Below the pieces are notes generated by a model. It was not told the origin of the DNA. It did not search any database and saw nothing but the letters and a program-made list of their open reading frames with translations. Below are positions 52,186-64,000 of a stretch of DNA of 64,000 bases, one piece after another. The stretch's first letter is position 1; each line of letters starts with the position of its first letter. Source of the DNA: Bostrychus sinensis (lineage: Eukaryota; Chordata; Actinopteri; Gobiiformes; Eleotridae); contig CM036243.1 in the NCBI GenBank assembly GCA_020698575.1, positions 12,391,903 through 12,455,902 of the forward strand, written 5' to 3'. Both the position numbers and the translations under genes were made by a program.

Positions 52186-54536
52186 GACTGTACTCGTACT
52201 ACGAAGTTTAGTTCACCTCCTCACACGACACATTACTGTACAAAGCTACTTACTCTGTTCCCAGCCACATACCCAACGCGCAGGGAGGATTTCAAGCCAG
52301 TAGCACCATAAATGTGTGCTTTTTGTCTCTGTCTTAGCCCAAGATGCACATTCATGTTGTACATACACTTTAGTCTTATCCATGATGTTTTAAACACTGC
52401 GCCTGTAAACTCTTTCATTTTGTACTTCTTCACAGCTATGCAAGTTTATTGTCATTTTTAGCTTTTTATGCTCTTTGTAGCGAGAAAAAAAGATGTCTGT
52501 GCCACTTTGACTGTTGTAGCTCTTGTTTGAAAGGTGTTACATGTTTGAAGCAGACATCCTGTGTGAATGTTTAACAATGCTGATATGTTTTTCTCTATTT
52601 AAACTACTGCAATTGGATGTGGCTAAGGTGTGCAGTTCTATAAAGGGCCATGTATGTGTACTCGCGTGAAAGAGAGCTACATGAATGATGAGATCTTGTT
52701 CCAAGGTTCCTTTTAACAGATTTGAATGTGTAATTTTGAAATTGTGAGAAATCAGTTCATTATGTTCCTAGTACTGTGCACGCCTTGTTTATACTGATGC
52801 TGAGCAGCATTTTTTATCATTTAATTTTTGTCTTTTTAAATTCTTTTAATTTATTTTTACACAGATAATACAGTCATTTGAAGTACTTGAACTACTCGAA
52901 AGTACTTGAAATTTAAAGCGAGATTGTAAATGGGGTAAATACACAGTCACCTGTATAAAAATTGTCTTCATGCTTTTTCCTATTGTGTGAGGATTAAAAG
53001 CCATCATTTAACAGGGACTGCATCTCCTATTACTAATAGTACAACTATTTTTACATTTCATTATACTGGTTAGCCAGGTTGTGTGAGAAATATATTGCAA
53101 TAACCCAGCGCAATACAGAACTCTGAATTGCTTGGTAATTTTACAGAGAATCATAAATACATGGTTTAAATAGAAGTCATCCTAAAGTTTAAGACCTGTC
53201 ACTAGTCAACTGAGAGGCTTTGTCAATTCTTTAAAGTCCAGATACCTTCTTTTAAAACCTTGCATTTGTGATTCAGTTAATCTAGATGACTGACAGTCTT
53301 CACAGATATGTTTACAGGGAATAATAAAATTATAACATGAATTAAAAAGTGCCAGTTTGTCACTAACTATGGTACATTAACAGATAGTTTTAAATGAACT
53401 TTACATTATACAAAGCATAAGAGCAGATAATGTGCTTTGGTTGTTTTGTACCTACAACCAAATGGTTTCACAGGGTACTTTGGCAGGTTTGCACTCCAGA
53501 TGCTCTTGCAGCCCTCTCTTTTCTAACCAGGCTTGGGGCTGGCACATATTGTAGCATCATCTTTTACAATTTGAGCTTCCAAGATGCTTTGGCACACCAA
53601 TTAAAATGGTATTGATTTAGATTTTGAATTACAGAAATTAGACTTTACCAGGGATTACAAAGTATGTTCAAGCAACTGCTGCACCTTAGCTGTCAAACCT
53701 TCACTGACAATGAGTAACATTAACATAAAAACAGAAATGATTTGTTTCTAGCCCTTGCCATTTACATTGGAGCACTTTGTTATAGTTGCTGTTTATTGTA
53801 TTTGGGCAGCATTTGTGAACTGCACTTGTAACCAAACATCATTCCCCTGTATAAATGTTTTATGAATTGATGGATCCCAAGATACTCTACAGTCTACAGT
53901 TCAAAAGCCTGCAATGTATTCAGTAGAATTTGATTCTAGATTCTGTCCTGTAGCCACTGGTTACATTGAAGCTGCCACACCAATCCAGAAACATAGAGAC
54001 CCACTGGCCTGAATACTGTTGTGATGCCTGACCCCTGTGACCTCTGGCTGGATAGTTCTAGCAAAGGGATATCCCTGAGCAGTGAACACCAGTAACTTTT
54101 GCATGTGATTACAAGTCTCCACACATTCCACAACAGAGAAATTCAGTCTGTATTCTGCCACTAGACTAACTCAGGGGTTATTATAGACAGCACACATTCA
54201 AATGTCATTTCTATCTGTAGTTTAATAACCAGAAGTCACTTTACCAATTCTGATGACTCGTACATTCCTTGGACTTGATGAGAATTTAATTTTGGACTTG
54301 ACTTAGACTCAACTTGAGATTTTTGGATGACTCGGACCCTGAGGACTCCACTACAAACTGAACCATTACAAGCAGTTCATAAACAGTCTTTACCAAACAA
54401 GGAGGAGAAATTGCAATGGGTCTCCAGTGAAAATAAATCCTTTCACTCATCAATCATTGAAAACTGCCTGGAAATGCATTTAGGACAAATCAGTGGTGGT
54501 GCATAAAGCTTGTGCTTAATGCATCTAACAAATAAA
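52186..54536 (+). other. coro2a: coro2a 3' UTR and downstream DNA
   Basis: The 3' UTR begins after the TGA at 52183-52185. Possible polyadenylation signals are ATTAAA at 52993-52998, AATAAA at 53323-53328 and AATAAA at 54531-54536. Which is used cannot be told from sequence. No other gene is seen. Confidence 0.5.
54245..54352. repeat. Fragment of the GACTTG-rich hAT-like family
   Basis: ATGACTCGTACATTCCTTGG, TTGGACTTGACTTAGACTCA and GGATGACTCGGACC match the sub-terminal words of the element at 38850-40624. No termini or target duplication are visible. Confidence 0.6.
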
Positions 54537-55664
54537 ATGATTACATCTACCCGGAAGCCTGTTTTCTTTTTGTGTCTGAGTATATTTGATCAAATACAAA
54601 ATAATTAGCCTTATTATTGTTAGTTTTGTATCTAACTGGGGAAATTAAGCACAAGTAACCAATTATTTCATAATTACACGTTATGATTTTCACAGCTATT
54701 AAGCACGTGAGGAGTGGGTTATACATACAGTATATCAATGTACAAAAACATCTTCCAATATCACATTGCATTATATGGAATGTATTTTCCTTTGTTGTTA
54801 CCATGTACCATGTTTTATAAGCGAATAACCACTTATTGCATCACACTGTTCATAGACAGAAAAGTGATGCAGTCAAAAGCAGAGAGAATCCAATCATTTC
54901 CTTAGAGCTCGGGGAATCTCACTAGCAATTTAAGTCTAAGTGAGTTAAGTGTTAGTTTGATGGCTTTTACTTCCAGACCACTGCTGAATCTACTCCTTCA
55001 TTAGCCATTTTTCATCCATGCCAGACTAATATTTGGAGTAAAAATAAGCACTAAAAGCAGCATATGGTAACCCCCAGTGTTTCATACTGTTTTATTAGAT
55101 GACAATGGTGTCTTATAGTAACCTGAAATCATATTTTGTCTGTTTCCCAATATTTATCTGTCAGTGTTATAACATGACTGCTTTCATGAAAAACAGTTTA
55201 AAAGGACACATTTCTGGTAGTGAGGGTAATGTGCCAACCCAGGCTCTGAACAGCATCCCACTTAAGATTTTGAGAGATGCTTTGACTCTGAAAATCACTG
55301 GGAGCGTTGAGTACACTCACAAGGTGCATACTTGTGAGGTAGTGTTCAATTGTAAAATGTGTAATTAAAATATTTTACAATATTTACTTTACTTTCAGGA
55401 CATAGCTCTTATACAGTTCAAAACAATCATGTTTTTGACAATGGCATGCAAGTATTGGAAAACAGAAAACATGGCTTTGAAGTTAATTTAAAACATCATT
55501 GTCACCTCATAACATGAAACATTACGTGTTTGTGTACTCTTACAAGGTGCTTTGCTTTTTAGAATCCAGCCACAAGAGGTCACAAGCCAGTGTTAGCCAA
55601 TATGGCACTCTATGGTCACCTTGTAATAGTACAGTACAAAAATCAGAAAAGGCACAATAGGAAG
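54537..55664. other. Intergenic space between convergent coro2a and anp32b
   Basis: AT-rich. No coding or RNA feature is supported. Confidence 0.5.
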
Positions 55665-56262
55665 AGAAAAAGCACAAAATGTTAACATTTTATTTACAAA
55701 GTTGTTTTTTGTCATACAGAAAGTAAAAATGTAGCTACAACCTTGATTTGTGCAACAGGTGGCCACACTAAAAATAATGGCTCACTGGTTGCACAGCTGC
55801 TATAGCAATAATTTTATTGGGGGGAAAAAGGAACAGAAAAAAGACACAAAAAAAAATGAGAAATTATAAACCCAACAACAAAAAATAATTCATCCAACAA
55901 AATATTAAAAGCACAGACCCAAAACTAGATACCAGTCCCAAAGTCCTCACACGGGAATACATAAAGAGGGTGGGCAGTGAAACTTGTGGAATGCTGAGTG
56001 GTCGCTGCCTGAGAACCTCGGACTCGGGTTGGGTGAAGCTGAGGATGTTGGTGGCTCTCAGTCCCATTGAGAGGGGGAGGGGGGCAGCTCCACTCGGCCC
56101 ACCCATCCGGTACAGTCTTGCCCCATGACAGAGCTCAGAGCTGGGGAGGAGGGGGTTAAATGTGGGTTACAAAGGTGGTGCAAGTTGTTTAAAGGGGGGA
56201 CTTTCGGTTTTGTTTGGGATAGGAAAGGTAACTCAATAGGCTCTCATTTTCAGTTTAGCTTT
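55665..56262 (-). terminator. anp32b: anp32b 3' UTR with polyadenylation signal
   Basis: A minus-strand AATAAA lies at 55694-55689, about 570 bp past the stop codon, so cleavage is expected a little below 55680. A T-rich stretch on the minus strand (from 55870 to 55800) and a GC-rich block (about 55980-56110) precede it within the UTR. Confidence 0.6.
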
Positions 56263-60556
<4,294 letters not shown>

Positions 60557-60700
60557 CTTGCCCCGTGAAAGTACAACTTTTCTCTCCTGGGTTTTGGTAG
60601 GATCTTCAGTCCAAAGACAGAGATGCCCTAATGGAGGGAGAATATAGGACTGTATAATGAACTGAGCCAAACGCTAAGTTAGTCGGAGAGAGGAGAAACC
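60557..60700 (-). promoter_or_regulatory. anp32b: anp32b 5' UTR and promoter
   Basis: The minus strand just above the ATG reads CTTTCACGGGGCAAG-ATG. The next 150 bp upstream is moderately GC-rich with no TATA box, as expected for a housekeeping gene. The start site is not determined. Confidence 0.45.
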
Positions 60701-62722
60701 ATGGAGGGAAACGGGACTCAAACAAAATATATGCACAACAGCGCCATCTCCGGCCAGTTACGCCCATCTCCCGTGAAAAGGCAATGCAGTCACAGAACAT
60801 GACGCTACCCGAAAGAGCCCTGCTGCAATTTATTTATGCGAAGAAAAAATAGTTTAACCCGCGTGTTAACATTAGAAAATAGTCTATACTTTTTAAGGCA
60901 GATCATTCAAAAGTGTAACAGCTTTGTTCAGAAGCTATCGGCCCAGGCGACATCGGTAAAGTAGGTCATACTGTGAACTTTGTTTATCTTCTCAACTTAG
61001 TTTCGTAAGTTGAAACATGGCCACGGCTGCAAAATATTGCTTATGTTCTATATCATATATCTGTATTAGACTCGTCCTCTAGTAGACACGTGGCCAGCTC
61101 TATACTGGTAGTAGCCTATTCAAATGCCCGTCAAAGCAAAAGTCCTTCGCACATGTATCATAATTTGTTGTAAGTTCTGTGATCATTTCTTTCAATAAAG
61201 TATGTTTTGTAGAAATGTTTGTAAATTGTCCTTTTTATATGAATTCAAAGTCCCCCAATCCCATGTGAACACATCTCTAAAAAGGAGGGGTATATTTGGT
61301 TTGCAGTAAAGGGAGCTTTGTACATATGAGGGGTAGCCCCCACTCACCCCCCAGTACTTCCTGAGATACCACAGCCCATAAGTAGCCTTCTTTTCTACGC
61401 TCCCTGTAACATTCGCATAGTGCCGATTTTTTTCCCGAAACTATAGAAAATTTTTCCAAAATGAATATTCGGCGCATATAAGAACTTATTGTACTATTTT
61501 TTTGTTCTCTTTGTCAACTAATTCAACTTAGCCTAATCTAAAAGGCCACTATCGCTTGTTTCTATGTTTTATACATTCGCATAATTTAAATATTATAGTC
61601 AGTTTAAAAATGCTCTACACCAGTGGTTCCCTCGGACGTAAAGCCCAAGATATTGTCAACATATGTAATTTAGAAGATACCCCACAAGATGGCAGTGTGT
61701 GCAGTCTATTTGGACACAAGCTGAATTTAGTGATGCTAATAGTAACAGTGAATTTAATCACACAGGGCAAATATAGCCTAGATAGACAAACTGCATAGCG
61801 TCTTGCATGATTATAATACAAAGTCAGACTATAAATAAAAAAAATGTGGCCAGTTATTGACATATAGAAATTGTAAGTAACAGCTTTACTCCAAACATTG
61901 AAGATATTTAAGCTATACCAAAACAGTAATGACAGACAGTAACCCACATGATGAGGTCTGACTGACAAAGATTTTTGCCTCTCCAATAAATGGCCCTGCT
62001 CATAAACTCAGTGCAAAAGGAGGCCCTTTTCAGTGTGGGGGCCAGTTGGCAGTAAAGTGTGTTATTTACGCTATTGGGCAGCTTCTTTTACTGAGCAGCT
62101 CAAACAGACACATCAGGACTCAATGTGCTGTGAGGAGATTGAGAAAACACACCCCAACTGAGCCGCTCTCAGACGCCAAGATAAGGTGGGTATGTCCAAA
62201 CTCAAGTGAGGCAGGATTCCTTAGCTGCTCTCTAGCTGTAATACTGTACTTCTCTTTTTGTTATTTCCACACCATTTCAAGGCATTATTTTGAAAGTGGC
62301 ATAAAGTGTTTGCTGGTTATTAGCCGTTTAAAATTCAAAACATATTAATAGCCAAAATAGAGAAATACTCATGCAACAACTTAAACCAATCTTATGCAAA
62401 ATGTTACTACAATCAAGTCAAATGCACAGTGTAAAGATATATGGGTGTTTCTTCTATTATTCCAAATACAATAGCTATCCTCCTCACATGGTCACATGTA
62501 TTGCCCACACACAACTTGCTGCAGTTTGTAAGCTCTGTGCCAACTCCTGCAGCTTTACAAATATGATAAGAGCAAACGCTGCAAGAACTCTCCCAGCACT
62601 ATGGTAATGGTTAACCAGATAATTCATTTAGGGGTGGGAATAGCAACAGTGACAAGTTATTCTGTCTTGTTTTGTGTTAGCCCGCCTTCAATGGTTTGAA
62701 TTCATTCATTGCAGGACTCAGG
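60701..62722. other. Divergent intergenic region between anp32b and hemgn, with GATA motifs near hemgn
   Basis: Within 550 bp upstream of the hemgn ATG are AGATAAGG (62179-62186), TGATAAG (62564-62570) and AGATAA (62617-62622). Mammalian hemogen is an erythroid gene known to respond to GATA1, so these are plausible sites. A possible non-coding first exon could end at AAGATAAG|GTGGGT (62185/62186) and splice to the acceptor ATTGCAG at 62714. The rest is AT-rich and featureless. Confidence 0.4.
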
Positions 62723-64000
62723 ATGGCGGAGCCGTTGCAACAAGAACCGCAACAAGAGCAGCAAGAGCAACAAGAACTGGATTATGAAAACCCAAATGAA
62801 GACCAAGGTAAATTAGATTCATCCTCCCATCTGTTATGTTAAAATTCTGAAGCATATGTTTACCTACTTCTAAGTGAATTATAAGTGAACCTTTGGGCAG
62901 CTGATGCAGTATTTTTAATATAATTGAAAATGACATTAACCAATCACACCTATATGTTCATGTCTAATGTTTATCTGTATTGTTAAGGCAATATCCGGTG
63001 GCGATTGCGGGACAGAAATCTTCTCAAGAAAAGAAAGGCTGAAGCAGAGGAGAAGGAGACTAGCCAATGGGATTTTGGGTACATTTGTAGACTACCATTG
63101 TCACAGTGACCTATAGTTCACACCATGCTTTGAAGTAATCATTATTAGTGGGACACTTAGCTGAAGTTAATATGTAGTTCATACATCACTTGAATTAGTC
63201 TCTTGTGCTCCAAAATAAACATACAGTACACTGAATGGCTAACTACAAAGTTTTGAACTGTACTAAAAGGATAAACAGATGTTTATTGTAAGCTCTACAT
63301 TCTACATTTTATTTGTTTCTGGAAACTTCATTGACATTTGAATGGTATTTTCATTGTGCACCTGATACTCATGCACTCCCATTTTTAAAGGCTAATATGT
63401 TTTAGTAAGCTTCTCATAGTAAGCCATGCCCGTTCCTGGTGCATTTCATTGTCTGGTGAGACCATTATCTGTGCTCCCTGCTTATCACTACTCTGGTTTA
63501 TATTGGATATGAGGCAAGAGCAAACCAAAGGTCACTGTGGTGTCTGTGTTGATGTCTCAGTACTAGGTCAAAGACTTTGCACTTTTGCCAAGTATCAGAC
63601 CGAGATGAATCAATGTGCTCTGCCCACTATTGTTTAGGACGGAGAGCCCAGGGAAAAGAGGAAGGAGTGGGGCGAAAAGAGGCAGGAGAAGAGGAAGACC
63701 GTGGAAAACGGAACCAGCAGTGATCACCAATTCACAGAATGACGCTGCTCTGGATCAGGAAACACCAGCAGCAGTGCCGGTGCCTGTCTTCTCAGAGGCT
63801 ATCCCAGGCCAAACACCAAGCTCTCTGACCTGGCTATTGGAAACACAACCAGTTTCTGCTGCCCCGGCTGTTGTGCCTGTCTTTGAACCCCTTAATCCGA
63901 CACCACAAGCTCCCGTACCTCCTTCCGAGCTTGATGTGAACACAGCTCCCATCCCTGTCCAAGATTTAGCCCCAGCTCCAGATGCTGTTCCCATCCCGCC
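62723..64000 (+). CDS. hemgn: Hemogen, 5' part (runs off the window)
   Basis: Hemogen is a nuclear protein of blood-forming and some germ-line cells, tied to erythroid differentiation. Exons: 62723-62807, 62988-63078 and 63638 to beyond 64000; introns are GT-AG with phases 1 and 2. The N terminus is Gln/Glu-rich (MAEPLQQEPQQEQQEQQE). Residues 32-59 carry the conserved hemogen block (RWRLRDRNLLKKRKAEAEEK and ETSQWDFG), which parallels the human block with LRNRELLRKRKAE and ETSQWLFG. A basic stretch follows (residues 64-82, KRGRSGAKRGRRRGRPW) containing RGRP, the AT-hook core, and is a likely nuclear signal. The rest is Pro/Ala/Val-rich and low in complexity, as expected for the fast-evolving C-terminal region. 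Its divergent position beside anp32b matches human 9q22.33. The stop lies outside the window. Confidence 0.88.

Noticed and set aside
61194..61199. AATAAA on the + strand as the end of the unknown frame at 58818-59222
   Set aside because: It lies about 2 kb beyond the stop and beyond the anp32b promoter, so linkage is implausible without transcript evidence.
63755..63994. Minus-strand Gly/Thr-rich frame
   Set aside because: It is antisense to the Pro/Ala-rich hemgn exon.

Overview
This window is vertebrate nuclear DNA, almost certainly from a ray-finned (teleost) fish. The coding exons read as vertebrate genes. Many introns are only about 80-100 bp. The introns also carry fish-type DNA transposons (Tc1/mariner, hAT-like, piggyBac-like) and tRNA-derived SINEs. 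I cannot name the species.

Layout: (1) 38-10742, + strand: all but the first exon(s) of uso1 (vesicle tether p115), 26 exons, including three microexons, one GC-AG intron and one single-base frameshift. (2) 12.7-52.2 kb, + strand: coro2a (coronin 2A), 12 coding exons behind a 21-kb first intron. A second candidate first exon lies at about 25.3-25.7 kb. (3) 60556-56263, - strand: anp32b, 7 exons, complete, convergent with coro2a. (4) 62723 to the window end, + strand: the 5' part of hemgn (hemogen), divergent from anp32b. A small intact reading frame of unknown identity (58818-59222, +) lies antisense inside anp32b intron 1.

From memory, the relative order and orientation coro2a(+), anp32b(-), hemgn(+) equals human 9q22.33 read in reverse, without TRIM14 and NANS. 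uso1 is on another chromosome in human (4q21). This supports the orthology calls and places a synteny breakpoint between uso1 and coro2a.

The genes do not form an operon. They are separate housekeeping or lineage genes: Golgi tethering, actin regulation, a nuclear acidic chaperone and an erythroid nuclear factor.

The most striking non-genic structure is two three-layer transposon nests in coro2a introns. In intron 5 a fold-back repeat is interrupted by an hAT-like element (perfect 8-bp target duplication), which is interrupted by a truncated Tc1-like element. In intron 11 an hAT-like element is interrupted by a piggyBac-like element bounded by TTAA, which is interrupted by a dead Tc1-like element. 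A composite repeat with an internal tRNA-like segment recurs at least five times. Exon boundaries were set by reading frame, splice consensus and recalled family sequence; no alignment could be run.
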